Position numbers and translations under genes: made by a program
NCBI GenBank assembly: GCA_013372975.1
Contig: JABXIS010000017.1
Location: 83,940-147,939, forward strand
DNA: 64,000 nucleotides
Direction: 5' to 3'
Source: Alphaproteobacteria bacterium
GTDB lineage: Bacteria > Pseudomonadota > Alphaproteobacteria > Sphingomonadales > Kordiimonadaceae
Notes under the pieces: generated by a model
Seen by the model: the letters and a program-made list of their open reading frames with translations, nothing else
Told to the model about the DNA's origin: nothing
Database searches by the model: none
In this document: piece by piece, positions 16,943 to 25,960 of the stretch
Position numbering within the stretch: position 1 is the stretch's first letter
How the letters are laid out: each line of letters begins with the position of its first letter

Positions 16943-17726
16943 TGAAGCCCCGATCCTGATCAGCCAGGCTGGCGGCGTGATGTATGTCACCCTCAACCGG
17001 CCCCATGCGCGAAACGCCATGAATGGCGCCATGGTTGAGGCCCTTATGGCGGCTTTTGATAGCGCCGAGGCCGACCCCGGCGTGCGCATCATGGTGCTTC
17101 GGGGGGCAGGCGGCGTTTTCTGCGCGGGTGGTGACCTCAAAGGCTTTGCCACAGGCCCCAAAACGCCTGATGCCATCACCAAAGGCAACCGCCTGTTCGG
17201 CACGTTGCTTGAGCGCGCACAGGCTTTCCCCAAGCTTCTGATCAGCTTCTGCCGCGGGGCCGCTATGGGCGGCGGGTTTGGCCTTGTGTGTGTATCCGAT
17301 ATCGCCATTGCAGACGCTGATTGCCGCTTTGGCATGCCTGAAGTAACGCTTGGGCTGGTACCGGCCCAGATCGCGCCTTTCGTGTGCGCCCGCATTGGCC
17401 TGACGCACACACGCAATCTTGCCCTCACTGGCGCCATCATTTCTGGCAAGAAAGCCCGCAAGCTGGGGCTGGTGCATTATGCTGAAGCTGGCGCCCTGGC
17501 GATGGACCAGAGGCTGACTGATATTCTCAAACAGGCGCATAAAGCTGCGCCCGAAGCTCTGGCCGCAACCAAACAAATGCTGATCGGCATGGGGAACACT
17601 GTTACCCCCGAAACGCTCGATAAGGCGGCAGAGCTGTTCACGGCCTCGCTCGGGGGTGAAGGGCGCGAGGGCACGCAGGCGTTTGCAGAAAAACGGTTAC
17701 CTGCATGGGCGGAGGGCCACGCATGA
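16935..17726 (+). CDS. atuE: Enoyl-CoA hydratase, AtuE (isohexenylglutaconyl-CoA hydratase)-like
   Basis: 263 residues of the crotonase fold. The oxyanion-hole segments are LRGAGGVFCAGGDLKG (near residues 55-70) and CRGAAMGGGFGLVCVSDIAIA (second half-site), followed by FGMPEVTLGLVPAQIAPFV with the catalytic Glu in the GMPEV turn. It would hydrate the glutaconyl-CoA made by the carboxylase. The start overlaps atuD by 8 nt and its stop overlaps the biotin subunit by ATGA, so translation is coupled. Place in the operon matches atuE; the crotonase family is promiscuous, so the exact substrate is inference. Confidence 0.8.
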   Translation: MVDEAPILISQAGGVMYVTLNRPHARNAMNGAMVEALMAAFDSAEADPGVRIMVLRGAGGVFCAGGDLKGFATGPKTPDAITKGNRLFGTLLERAQAFPKLLISFCRGAAMGGGFGLVCVSDIAIADADCRFGMPEVTLGLVPAQIAPFVCARIGLTHTRNLALTGAIISGKKARKLGLVHYAEAGALAMDQRLTDILKQAHKAAPEALAATKQMLIGMGNTVTPETLDKAAELFTASLGGEGREGTQAFAEKRLPAWAEGHA

Positions 17727-19675
17727 TCAAGCGTCTTCTGATCGCCAACCGGAGTGAAATTGCAGTGCGGATCATGCGCACGGCAAAAGCCATGGGCATT
17801 CATACCATCGCAGTTTATTCAGAGGCCGACAAAGCCGTGCAGCATGTGAAATTGGCTGACAGCAGCATCTGTATAGGCCCGGGGCCCGCGACAGAATCCT
17901 ACCTCAGCATCGGCGCTATCCTGAATGCCGCCCGTGAAACTGGCGCGGATGCCATCCATCCGGGTTATGGTTTCCTGTCTGAAAATCCGGACTTTGCGGA
18001 AGCGGTGACGAACGCTGGGTTAATCTTCGTGGGGCCAACCGCCGATGTGATCCGGCAGATGGGGTGCAAACGTACCGCGCGCCAAATCGCCGACAAGGCA
18101 GGCGTACCGGTGGTGCCGGGCTTTGACGGTACAGATACAGACGATGCCGTCCTTTTGGCCGAAGCAAAAAGCATCGGCGTGCCCTTGATGATCAAAGCCA
18201 CAGCGGGTGGTGGTGGGCGCGGCCTGCGCCGTGTGGACAGGCTGGACGACTTCACTGACGCCCTCGCCAGCGCCCGGCGGGAAGCCGGATCAGCCTTCGG
18301 TGATAGCGGGATCATCCTTGAAAAACTGATCGAGGATGCCCGCCATGTGGAAGTGCAGATATTGGCCGATAGCCAAGGCACCGTCTTGCATTTGTTTGAA
18401 CGGGATTGTTCGAGCCAGCGGCGTCATCAGAAAGTAATAGAAGAAGCCCCCTGCGCCACGATTTCCGATGAAACACGCGCAGCCCTCACATCGGCAGCCG
18501 TCAAACTGGCAAGCGAAGTTGGCTATACGGGGGCCGGCACGGTTGAATTTTTGGTAGATGAAAAAGGCGCCATCTATTTCCTTGAAATGAACACCCGCCT
18601 GCAGGTGGAACATCCTGTGACCGAACTGGTGACAGGCCTTGATCTGGTGGCGGAACAGCTGCGGATTGCAAGCGGCCAGGCCTTGGCGCTCACGCAAAGC
18701 GATGTTTCGATCTCAGGGCATGCCATCGAAGCCCGCCTTTATGCCGAGGACCCGGCCCAACACTTTATGCCACAAACAGGCACATTGGGCGTGTTCGATA
18801 TTCCCACGCCCGCAGGCGCGCGGCTGGATAGTGGCGTAATCGCGGGTGATACGGTCAGCCCCTATTACGACCCGATGCTGGCGAAACTGATCGCCCACGG
18901 TCAAACGCGGGAAGACGCACGCCTGCGCCTTCTTGCCATGCTGGCGGGCAGCCGTATTGCGGGCCTTGGCACCAATAAAGCCTGGCTGTCCCATCTGCTG
19001 AAAAGTGAGCCTTTCAGCACGGGCGCCACGCGAACCCATACGCTGGAACATTCAGCCACGTTCCTTCCCGTGCCCGCCATCAAACAGGCATTGGCCATTG
19101 CGCTGATCATGCAGGCAAATGCGCTGAAGGAAAGCCCGATGCCGGGCCTTGGTGGCTGGACCAATCTTTCGGGCGCAAAAACACGCCGTATCCTTGAGGT
19201 TGCAGGGGAACGTATTTCTGTTGAAACCCGGCAAACCAAAACCGCACAAGGTTGGGATATCACGGTTGCTGCAGAGGGAGAGACACGCATTGCGTCTTTT
19301 GACGGCGAGATTTTCACATACAAAGGTGAAAAGGTGCATGCCCGCCACTGGACAGATGGTAACCACCATTATGCCGACCTGGGCCGCTGGCATTTTGCCG
19401 CAATCGATATCACCCACGCGCCAGCCGAAAAATCAGGCGGCGCAGGCACAGGCAAACTGGCGGCCCCGATGGATGGCCAGATTGTTGCCGTTGCCACCGC
19501 AAACGGCGAAAACGTCAGCGCGGGGGACCTGATCTGCGTGATCGAAGCCATGAAAATGGAACATCACATCCGCGCCGATATGGACGGCACAATATCAGAA
19601 TTGACCGCAAGCGTGGGCGCACAGGTGAAAGCCAGAGCACCCCTTGCCACCATTACACCGGGGGAACCATCATGA
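17723..19675 (+). CDS. atuF: Acyl-CoA carboxylase biotin-carboxylase/BCCP (alpha) subunit, geranyl-CoA type
   Basis: 650 residues. Residues 1-450 are biotin carboxylase: LLIANRSEIAVRIMRTA, DAIHPGYGFLSENPDFAE, the ATP-grasp glycine loop KATAGGGGRGLR, EKLIEDARHVEVQILAD, FLEMNTRLQVEHPVTE. The C-terminal BCCP domain carries the biotinyl Lys 612 in VIEAMKMEHHIRADMDG. A linker of about 100 residues between them should bind the carboxyltransferase. ATG 17723 is preferred over 17705 because it fits the family N-terminus (MIKRLLIANRSE) and forms the ATGA overlap with the hydratase. Together with atuC it makes an alpha6beta6-type carboxylase as in MCC and GCC. Assignment to geranyl-CoA rests on context. 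Confidence 0.85.
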   Translation: MIKRLLIANRSEIAVRIMRTAKAMGIHTIAVYSEADKAVQHVKLADSSICIGPGPATESYLSIGAILNAARETGADAIHPGYGFLSENPDFAEAVTNAGLIFVGPTADVIRQMGCKRTARQIADKAGVPVVPGFDGTDTDDAVLLAEAKSIGVPLMIKATAGGGGRGLRRVDRLDDFTDALASARREAGSAFGDSGIILEKLIEDARHVEVQILADSQGTVLHLFERDCSSQRRHQKVIEEAPCATISDETRAALTSAAVKLASEVGYTGAGTVEFLVDEKGAIYFLEMNTRLQVEHPVTELVTGLDLVAEQLRIASGQALALTQSDVSISGHAIEARLYAEDPAQHFMPQTGTLGVFDIPTPAGARLDSGVIAGDTVSPYYDPMLAKLIAHGQTREDARLRLLAMLAGSRIAGLGTNKAWLSHLLKSEPFSTGATRTHTLEHSATFLPVPAIKQALAIALIMQANALKESPMPGLGGWTNLSGAKTRRILEVAGERISVETRQTKTAQGWDITVAAEGETRIASFDGEIFTYKGEKVHARHWTDGNHHYADLGRWHFAAIDITHAPAEKSGGAGTGKLAAPMDGQIVAVATANGENVSAGDLICVIEAMKMEHHIRADMDGTISELTASVGAQVKARAPLATITPGEPS

Positions 19676-20547
19676 CAGACAAAGCCATCCTGACCTGTGC
19701 GCTCACAGGCGTACTGACGGACCCGACCCAACATAATGTGCCGGTAACGCCCGAACAAATGGCGGCTGAGGCCAAGGCAGCTTATGATCAGGGTGCCACG
19801 ATCATGCATTGCCATTACAGGCAACAGGAAGCGGGCAAAGGCCACCTGCCTAGCTGGGATGGGGCATTGGCGCTTGAAATCAATGACGCCATTCGCGCCG
19901 CCTGCCCTGACGTGGTGATCAATATGACCACAGGTGTCGTGGGCCGGGACCAGTCAGACGTGCTGGACTATCTCGCCCACTGCAAACCAGAAATGGCTGC
20001 GATGAACGCGGGCACGCTCAATTACCTGAAAACCCGGCGCGACGGCAACTGGGCGTGGCCGCCAATGACCTTCCAGAACCCGGTGGACAAAGTGGCTGAG
20101 ATGCTTGAGTGCATGCGCACATACAATATCGTGCCCGAGTTTGAATGTTTCGATATCGGCATCTTGCGGTCCGTGGGCCTTTATATCGAGAACGGCATGG
20201 TCAGCCGCGCCGACGTGAATTTTGTGATGGGAGTGGCGTCCGGTATGCCGTGTGACGCTGACCTCTTGCCACTTCTCGTGAAATACCGTCCCGAAGGCAG
20301 CCCCTGGCAGGCCACATTGATTGGCCGCCAAAACGTCTGGCCGGTGCATCAGCGGGTGGCGGAGCTGGGCGGTAACCTGCGCACGGGACTTGAGGATTGC
20401 TTCTATCTGCCAAATGGCGACAAGGCGCGGTCAAACGGCGAGATGATCGAAGCCCTTGCCGCCTGCGCCCGTAATGCCGGACGGGAGGTCATGACACCCG
20501 CCGAAACCCGCGCCCATGTGGCAGAACTGGGCTGGAGCCAGGCATGA
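19672..20547 (+). CDS. Beta-keto acid cleavage enzyme (BKACE, DUF849/Kce family)
   Basis: 291 residues, the normal BKACE length. The family condenses a beta-keto acid with acetyl-CoA and splits it to acetoacetate plus a shorter acyl-CoA; the founding member Kce works in lysine fermentation. Zinc ligands are visible: His 46 and His 48 in IMHCHYR, and Glu 241 in LRTGLEDCFYLPNG; their positions resemble those of Kce (His46, His48, Glu230 from memory). Both ends overlap neighbours by 4 nt (ATGA). It occupies an operon that otherwise follows atuBCDEF and no atuA or HMG-CoA-lyase-like gene is present. I infer that it cleaves the 3-oxo acid left after the carboxylase branch; this is untested. Confidence 0.87.
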   Translation: MTDKAILTCALTGVLTDPTQHNVPVTPEQMAAEAKAAYDQGATIMHCHYRQQEAGKGHLPSWDGALALEINDAIRAACPDVVINMTTGVVGRDQSDVLDYLAHCKPEMAAMNAGTLNYLKTRRDGNWAWPPMTFQNPVDKVAEMLECMRTYNIVPEFECFDIGILRSVGLYIENGMVSRADVNFVMGVASGMPCDADLLPLLVKYRPEGSPWQATLIGRQNVWPVHQRVAELGGNLRTGLEDCFYLPNGDKARSNGEMIEALAACARNAGREVMTPAETRAHVAELGWSQA

Positions 20548-21722
20548 TCCCGAACCTGCAATCCTTTGGTTTCTCAGCCGAGCAGCAAGCCCTGTATGAC
20601 ACCGCCTACCGCTATGGAGAGAAAGAGCTTTGGCCGCTTCTGCCCAAAATGGATGATGAAGACTGGTTCCCGGCCGAGGCCTATCGCGCCATGGCAGACA
20701 CCGGCTTTCTAGGCACCACTGTGCCGGAAAACTTTGGCGGCGCGGCGCTTGATTTCACAAGTCAGGCCCTGCTTGCCGAGGCCTTCAGCTATTGGAACCA
20801 CTGCCTTTCGGCCAGTTGGGGCGCCAGCGAAAACCTGTGCATCAACAATATTGTCAGAAACGCGAACGAAGCCCAGAAGGCCAAATATCTGCCCATGTTC
20901 ACCGCGGGTGCCATCGGCGCCTTGGGGCTGACAGAGCCGGGGGCCGGGTCAGACGCGCTTGGTTCCATGGCTACCACCGCCCGGCGGGATGGTGACCACT
21001 ATGTGCTCAATGGCCGCAAGATGTTCATCACCAATGGCCCTGTGGCCGATATCCTTCTGGTGTATGCCAAAACCAATCCCGAGGCGGGCGCACACGGCAT
21101 CTCGGCCTTCATCGTGGAGAAGGAGTTTCCCGGTTTTGAAGTGGCCCAGAAGCTGGACAAAATGGGCTGGCGCGGCAGCCCAACGGGCGAACTGGTATTT
21201 AATGATTGCCATGTGCCTGCAGAAAACCTGATAGGTGCGGAAAACCACGGTGTGGCTGTGGTGATGAGCGGACTCAATATCGAGCGGGTGTTCCTGTGCG
21301 CGTCCTCAATTGGTGTAGCCCAGCGCGCGCTGGACCTGAGCCTTGACTACGCCAAGGAACGCGCCCAGTTCGGCAAACCGATCGGGCATTTCCAACTGGT
21401 GCAGGGCCTTCTGGCAGACATGTATACCGACGTAGAGACCATGCGCGCCACATCCTACCAGCTCCTTAAGGAAGTGAATGATCTGGAACGCGGCGGCGGT
21501 GGGCGCGGCCCTGTGCATATGCGTAGCGCCATGGCGGCCCTGCACACGGGACGGGCCATGATGCGGGTGCTGGATAACGCCGTGCAAATCCATGGCGGCA
21601 TGGGCTTTATGCGGGAAACAGAAGTGAACCGGCTGTATCGGTCCGGCAAAGTGATCGAGATTGGCGCGGGCACCAACCAGATCAGGCAATCCATTATCGC
21701 GCAGGAACTATTGAAAGCTTGA
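20544..21722 (+). CDS. Second acyl-CoA dehydrogenase of the operon
   Basis: 392 residues; a full acyl-CoA dehydrogenase distinct from the copy at 15794. Motifs: LGLTEPGAGSDALGS (substrate/FAD site), MFITNGPVADI, WRGSPTGELVFNDCHVP, IQIHGGMGF-like VQIHGGMGFMRE and the C-terminal EIGAGTNQIRQSIIAQELL. The pattern is isovaleryl-CoA dehydrogenase-like, including NIERV near the expected catalytic region. It overlaps the BKACE gene by 4 nt. It probably oxidises the branched acyl-CoA released after cleavage or the initial citronellyl-CoA; the two dehydrogenases cannot be assigned to steps from sequence alone. Confidence 0.85.
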   Translation: MIPNLQSFGFSAEQQALYDTAYRYGEKELWPLLPKMDDEDWFPAEAYRAMADTGFLGTTVPENFGGAALDFTSQALLAEAFSYWNHCLSASWGASENLCINNIVRNANEAQKAKYLPMFTAGAIGALGLTEPGAGSDALGSMATTARRDGDHYVLNGRKMFITNGPVADILLVYAKTNPEAGAHGISAFIVEKEFPGFEVAQKLDKMGWRGSPTGELVFNDCHVPAENLIGAENHGVAVVMSGLNIERVFLCASSIGVAQRALDLSLDYAKERAQFGKPIGHFQLVQGLLADMYTDVETMRATSYQLLKEVNDLERGGGGRGPVHMRSAMAALHTGRAMMRVLDNAVQIHGGMGFMRETEVNRLYRSGKVIEIGAGTNQIRQSIIAQELLKA

Positions 21723-21732
21723 GGGGGCAGCT

Positions 21733-23412
21733 ATGTGGGGAGGCAATCACGTGCAGGCAGGCATAAGAACAGCACTTGAGGATTTGGGCCATTGGGCAAA
21801 CGTAAAAGCTGATACGCCTTTTCTGATAGATCTTGCGGCGGGTCAGCAATCCCCCATCAGTTGGGCGGAAGCGCATGAGATGGTGGGCCAGATGGCGGCA
21901 GCCCTTCACGCCCGGCTGGGGCACGGCAAGAAAGCGGCTATCTTGTCAAAAAACCGGGCACACTGGATATTGGCAGACCTTGCAATCCTTGCGGCAGGCA
22001 ACCTCACGGTACCGGTGTTCACCACCATGCGCCCTGACACCTTCAATTATGTGCTGGATTTCGCTGATGTAGAGCTGCTGTTTCTGGGGGAAAGCACCAA
22101 CTGGGCCGACGTGAAACCGTACCTGCCTGACGGCATTACTGTGGTTACGTTGCCCGGCATTGATCCCGCCGAAGGTGACCTGACATGGGATACCCTGCTG
22201 GCCGAAGGACAAACCACCCCTGCCCCGAAGGGGCACGAAAAAGAAGATATCGCCACCTTGATCTTCACCTCTGGCACAACGGGCAAACCAAAGGGGGTGA
22301 TGCATTCCCTCGGCAGTTTGGGCCGCGCCACCCATGCGCTTGTCACGGAGACCAAATCGGAAGACGGTTGGCGCTTCATATCCTATCTGCCGCTGGCCCA
22401 TCTGGCGGAACGGCTGATCATCGAACTGCACTGCCTGCATGTGGGTGGCACCATCTATTTCAACGAAAGCCTGGAAACATTCGCGGCTGATCTTTCCGTG
22501 GCGGAACCGGATTATTTCTTCGGTGTGCCGCGCATCTGGGACAAACTGAGCCAAGCCGTAATCGCGGGCACTGACGGTGGCGCCGATACACTCAAGGCCG
22601 CACTCACAGGCCCGAACGCAAACATGGTGGCTGCCATGGTGCGGGATAAACTCGGGCTATCCAGCGTGAAGAAGATGGTATCCACCACCGCGCCAGTGCC
22701 GCCCCATATCAAGGAATGGTTCAAACTGTTTGGCCTGCCCCTGATGGACGGGTATGGCCAAACCGAAATCCTGCCCATTGCCACCACGCCCGAAGGCAGC
22801 AACAAGCCGGAAAGTGTGGGCAAACCGATCCCCGGCGTGGAAGTGCGCATAACGGAAGAAGGCGAGTTGGTCGCGCGCGGCCCCGGTTGCAGCTTGGGCT
22901 ATTACAAGATGCCCGAGAAAACAGCCGAAACATTCAGGGACGGCTGGGTCCATACCGGTGACAGGGCCGAACTGGACGAGGACGGCTTTGTTATCCTCAA
23001 AGGCCGAGTTAAGGAAACCTTCAAAACCGCCAAGGGCAAATATGTGGCCCCCATGCCGATTGAGGCCCGTTTCCTGGAAAGCGACCTTCTTGATCAGGCC
23101 TGCCTTGTGGGCCATGGCCTTGCCCAGCCCGTGTTGCTCTTGGTGATTGCGGAAACCGCCACAGGTGAAACAGAGGCCTCGCTTGAGGCCCATATCCGCC
23201 AGCAGGTAGCAGACATAAACCGCTCGCTGGAACGCCATGCACAGATGGGAGCGGTTTTGGTGGCACCAGAACCCTGGACGATCGAGAACGCCATCCTTAC
23301 CCACACCATGAAAGTGCGGCGGGAGCGGGTGCTGGAACGTTTTGGTGCAGATATCGAAAAGGCCGCCCAAAGCATCAGCAGCGGGGCGGCCCTGTCGGTA
23401 ACCTTCCTGTAG
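21733..23412 (+). CDS. AMP-forming acyl-CoA synthetase, AtuH-like
   Basis: 559 residues of the adenylate-forming family. Motifs: P-loop TLIFTSGTTGKPKGVMHS (A3) near residues 175-192, YLPLAHLAER, the A5 motif MDGYGQTEILPI, the A7 Asp in GWVHTGDRAELDEDGFV and LKGRVKETFKTAKGKYV (A8/A10 hinge and Lys). This is the long-chain FadD/FACS layout. It would activate the terpenoid or other branched acid to its CoA ester and so feeds the operon; in Pseudomonas the last atu gene, atuH, also encodes an acyl-CoA ligase. ATG 21733 follows GAGGGGG; GTG 21751 also has GGGGAGG upstream and is a possible alternative start. It ends 1 nt before the convergent oxidase gene. Confidence 0.88.
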   Translation: MWGGNHVQAGIRTALEDLGHWANVKADTPFLIDLAAGQQSPISWAEAHEMVGQMAAALHARLGHGKKAAILSKNRAHWILADLAILAAGNLTVPVFTTMRPDTFNYVLDFADVELLFLGESTNWADVKPYLPDGITVVTLPGIDPAEGDLTWDTLLAEGQTTPAPKGHEKEDIATLIFTSGTTGKPKGVMHSLGSLGRATHALVTETKSEDGWRFISYLPLAHLAERLIIELHCLHVGGTIYFNESLETFAADLSVAEPDYFFGVPRIWDKLSQAVIAGTDGGADTLKAALTGPNANMVAAMVRDKLGLSSVKKMVSTTAPVPPHIKEWFKLFGLPLMDGYGQTEILPIATTPEGSNKPESVGKPIPGVEVRITEEGELVARGPGCSLGYYKMPEKTAETFRDGWVHTGDRAELDEDGFVILKGRVKETFKTAKGKYVAPMPIEARFLESDLLDQACLVGHGLAQPVLLLVIAETATGETEASLEAHIRQQVADINRSLERHAQMGAVLVAPEPWTIENAILTHTMKVRRERVLERFGADIEKAAQSISSGAALSVTFL

Positions 23413-23413
23413 G

Positions 23414-24079
23414 CTAGTGCGCGCCTGAACCCGCGCCTTTCGGCAGCTTGCCTTCGGCCAACTGGTCGGCGAACAGGTGATTGCGGTCCCGGTGGCCGGC
23501 TTCATCTTCGCGTACAACCAGAACCACATCTCGCAGGGTGGCCGCGGCCCCAAGGCCCCAATAATCAATGGCGATCTGGGGTGCTGGCACATTTTCATGC
23601 CGCCCGGCGTCGATCTCAGCCAGATAGTGGGTATAGCTTGTAACCGCTTCTTCCTCGAAATATCCCACCACCCGGTGGGCAGTCTTGGGCGCAAACAGAT
23701 AGAGGAAGAAATAAAGGTTATAGAAAATCGCCTGTGTGATCATGATCACCGCGCGTTCAAACAAAGTGGGCTGCGCCACATGGATGAAGGTCATCAGATG
23801 CATGCGCTCGTTGTCTGCTTCCTCGAGCAGTTCCTTCACCCAACCTTCGTCATCGCGAATTTGCCGAAGGGCCTTCAGGTGTTGCAGCAAACCTCCCACC
23901 ATGCCTGGCACCGCCGCCACGGTTTCCAGCACCACAGCCCGGTGGCCATAGCGTTTGGCGAAGAAGGTATCAGCGAAGAAGCGCAAAAGCTTCACAAAGC
24001 CGAAGGCAACGTGGTCGGATATGCCCTTCGGCACATAATGCGGGTTTTGATATTCCTTTGGGGCAGTTTGTTGGGCCAT
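23414..24079 (-). CDS. aox: Alternative oxidase (ubiquinol oxidase, non-electrogenic)
   Basis: 221 residues of the di-iron AOX family, which reduces oxygen to water with ubiquinol without pumping protons. All four iron-ligand motifs are present: [10 protein letters not shown] (Glu 52), NERMHL (Glu 91, His 94), [12 protein letters not shown] (Glu 143) and [12 protein letters not shown] (Glu 193, His 196). The last departs from the common DEAHHRDVNH by having Gly in place of the first His. Two amphipathic helices for membrane binding are visible, including [18 protein letters not shown]. The start has GGGAGA upstream. It is short relative to plant enzymes because it lacks the transit peptide. 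It converges on the acyl-CoA operon; no regulator is adjacent. Confidence 0.92.
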   Translation of the reverse strand: MAQQTAPKEYQNPHYVPKGISDHVAFGFVKLLRFFADTFFAKRYGHRAVVLETVAAVPGMVGGLLQHLKALRQIRDDEGWVKELLEEADNERMHLMTFIHVAQPTLFERAVIMITQAIFYNLYFFLYLFAPKTAHRVVGYFEEEAVTSYTHYLAEIDAGRHENVPAPQIAIDYWGLGAAATLRDVVLVVREDEAGHRDRNHLFADQLAEGKLPKGAGSGAH

Positions 24080-24249
24080 CTCATCTCTCCCATACTTTCA
24101 TACCATCGGGCCCTGCGTGTTCCAGTCGCTGCGCCCATGGCCTGAATATAGGAGAAGTATGGTCAGATTACCCTGCGACAACCCGCCGCTGCGACAGAAC
24201 GCGCACCTGGCTTCCTCTTCACGCCCCGTTTCGCAAATCATTTTTTCAC

Positions 24250-24810
24250 CTAAGGAAACTTCCGACGTGCTTTCGCTCTTTTCGTAACCGAGTAGATGAC
24301 CACCAGTAACAAGGCAAAGAGAACCACAATGGTGACTTGCCCGCGATACACACTCTTCCATTCGCGAGTAAAATCCTGATAGGAATAGATCTGCCCTGAG
24401 GCGGCTTCAATGGTCATTGGCACAAGGTGTCGGCTTTGGTCCCAAATCGGCCCAAAGGTCTCTTGAGCACTTGTTAAAACGGCAACCACTTCGCCGATGG
24501 AAAATTCCTCGTCCCTTCTTTTTGCCAGATATTTCGGTAACAGAATGCTAACCTCATCTTCTTCCAAATGAATGATCCGCCGATGATAGTCTTTCGCGCC
24601 AAGTGCCACCCTCTCTGAGATAACGCCTTGTATCCATACGCCATTTTCCAGGGGCGTCGGCCCCTTAGAAAGGCGAACAGCCGCCGAAACACCCAGCCAG
24701 CCCATTGCCATTGCAAGGGCTACAGCGACAGAAAGAAAACCATATTTGATAGAACGGGATGTGAGCTCGCGTTTTCGCTTCTTGGTAAAATATTTCCGGC
24801 GCCTGGCCAA
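24250..24810 (-). CDS. Hypothetical membrane protein with two TM helices
   Basis: I do not recognise this 186-residue protein. It starts with a TTG at 24810 (AGGG 7 nt upstream), has a very basic N-terminus (ARRRKYFTKKRKRELTSR), a first TM at about residues 24-46, an extracytoplasmic region of about 105 residues rich in charged residues (YHRRIIHLEEDEVSILLPKY), and a second TM at about 157-176 followed by a basic tail (KRAKARRKF). The layout and the phrase EFSIGEVVAVLTS recall DUF3592-like envelope proteins, but this is only a resemblance. It begins 9 nt after the paraoxonase-like gene and is almost certainly co-transcribed with it. Confidence 0.7.
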   Translation of the reverse strand: MARRRKYFTKKRKRELTSRSIKYGFLSVAVALAMAMGWLGVSAAVRLSKGPTPLENGVWIQGVISERVALGAKDYHRRIIHLEEDEVSILLPKYLAKRRDEEFSIGEVVAVLTSAQETFGPIWDQSRHLVPMTIEAASGQIYSYQDFTREWKSVYRGQVTIVVLFALLLVVIYSVTKRAKARRKFP

Positions 24811-24819
24811 TCTGACACC

Positions 24820-25887
24820 CTACATGCCGCAGTCGAGGATATAGGGCTCAAACACGCTGCCAATCAGCAACCGTTTACCAAACGGCGCCGCGACGCTGGA
24901 GCCTGACAAAGGGTTACCGTCGTTGAGATACACTTCAGTGACATCAAAGACTGCACCGTCGAATGTTACCTTCAAAACCTGGCTGGGAGAGCGATTGAGC
25001 GGATCTGCCGCGTGGCCAGGGAAATCGATGGCACGTGGGTGCGCACCAATCCACAGGTTTCCGTCGGTATCCCATTCAAGGTTATCAAGGCCGCTATCAA
25101 TATCTGTTTTCGCCACAAGCTTCAGGTCGGTGGGCTCTAGCCCTTGCTTGAAAGCCAGGAGCCTTTCGCCTGTGGTTTCGGCCACCATCAGATGCACACC
25201 ATCCCACTGTATGCCGTTCGGATACACCAGCCCGTCAGTCAGCTTTTGCATACCGTTTTTGTCACCGTAGGCAATGCCCCCGCGGGACAAACGACCATAA
25301 CTTTCAAGTTGGCGCCCAAAGCGCGTTTCGCTACCCTTGTCGATGCTGGCATAGAAGCTGTCCGGGCCAATTGCCACCACATCATTCAGGCTATAGGGAG
25401 CCTCAGGCGTGACGGTACGGATGTGCTTAAGCGTGCCCCCATCAATATCGAAAATCTCGATCTGGCTAGAAATCAACACTCCCTTCAACGGGCCATCTGC
25501 TGTATCCGGATGGTTGACCACAAACAATCTGTCAGGCCCAGTTTCATCACGCCAGATGGCGATACCATGGGGGTGGAATGGGCCTTCAAAATCATGCGGC
25601 ATGGGAAGCGGACGCGCGAGACTGCCGGGCCGATAAAGGAAGATGTTGCCGTCAGCACTACCGGTCCGCGTCCATGTCCGACGGTCATGGCTCGATATAT
25701 AGGCGAAACCGCTGTCTGGATCGATCGTAATATCTTCCGCGCCCACAACTCCGCGTACAGTGTCACACTGGCCATGAAAATGAGGTTCAATATCCTTCAG
25801 GGCACCAGCATCTATCACTGTATCGGCCAGAAAACCGCCAACAACAGCTACGGCGACGCCACCGCCAATCATAATTTTCTTGAGCAT
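24820..25887 (-). CDS. Paraoxonase/arylesterase-like six-bladed propeller protein
   Basis: 355 residues from ATG 25887, which has GGGGAG upstream; an earlier ATG at 25905 is possible. An N-terminal hydrophobic segment (IMIGGGVAVAVVGGFLADTVI) is a signal anchor, as in paraoxonases that keep it. Propeller strands typical of the PON family: EDITIDPDSGFAYISSHDRR, YSLNDVVAIGPDSFYASID, VYPNGIQWDG and LDNLEWDTDGNLWIGAHP; the Asn and Asp residues in these segments sit where PON ligates calcium. The family hydrolyses lactones and aryl esters, so acyl-homoserine lactone cleavage is possible but unproven. Followed 9 nt later by a small membrane protein. Confidence 0.8.
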   Translation of the reverse strand: MLKKIMIGGGVAVAVVGGFLADTVIDAGALKDIEPHFHGQCDTVRGVVGAEDITIDPDSGFAYISSHDRRTWTRTGSADGNIFLYRPGSLARPLPMPHDFEGPFHPHGIAIWRDETGPDRLFVVNHPDTADGPLKGVLISSQIEIFDIDGGTLKHIRTVTPEAPYSLNDVVAIGPDSFYASIDKGSETRFGRQLESYGRLSRGGIAYGDKNGMQKLTDGLVYPNGIQWDGVHLMVAETTGERLLAFKQGLEPTDLKLVAKTDIDSGLDNLEWDTDGNLWIGAHPRAIDFPGHAADPLNRSPSQVLKVTFDGAVFDVTEVYLNDGNPLSGSSVAAPFGKRLLIGSVFEPYILDCGM

Positions 25888-25960
25888 CGGATATCTCCCC
25901 ATCAATCTCGATGGGGTAGAACAACCGATTTGCTAGCGGATTGCAAAGAGAAATTGCGGA

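Noticed and set aside
16187..17461. 424-residue minus-strand ORF
   Set aside because: Shadow of the acyl-CoA dehydrogenase and hydratase genes, spanning two unrelated coding frames.
13255..23412. Leucine (liu) degradation operon
   Set aside because: The carboxylase, hydratase and dehydrogenase could fit liuABCD, but the regulator is TetR rather than MerR, an SDR leads the operon, no HMG-CoA lyase (liuE) is present and the gene order matches atu.
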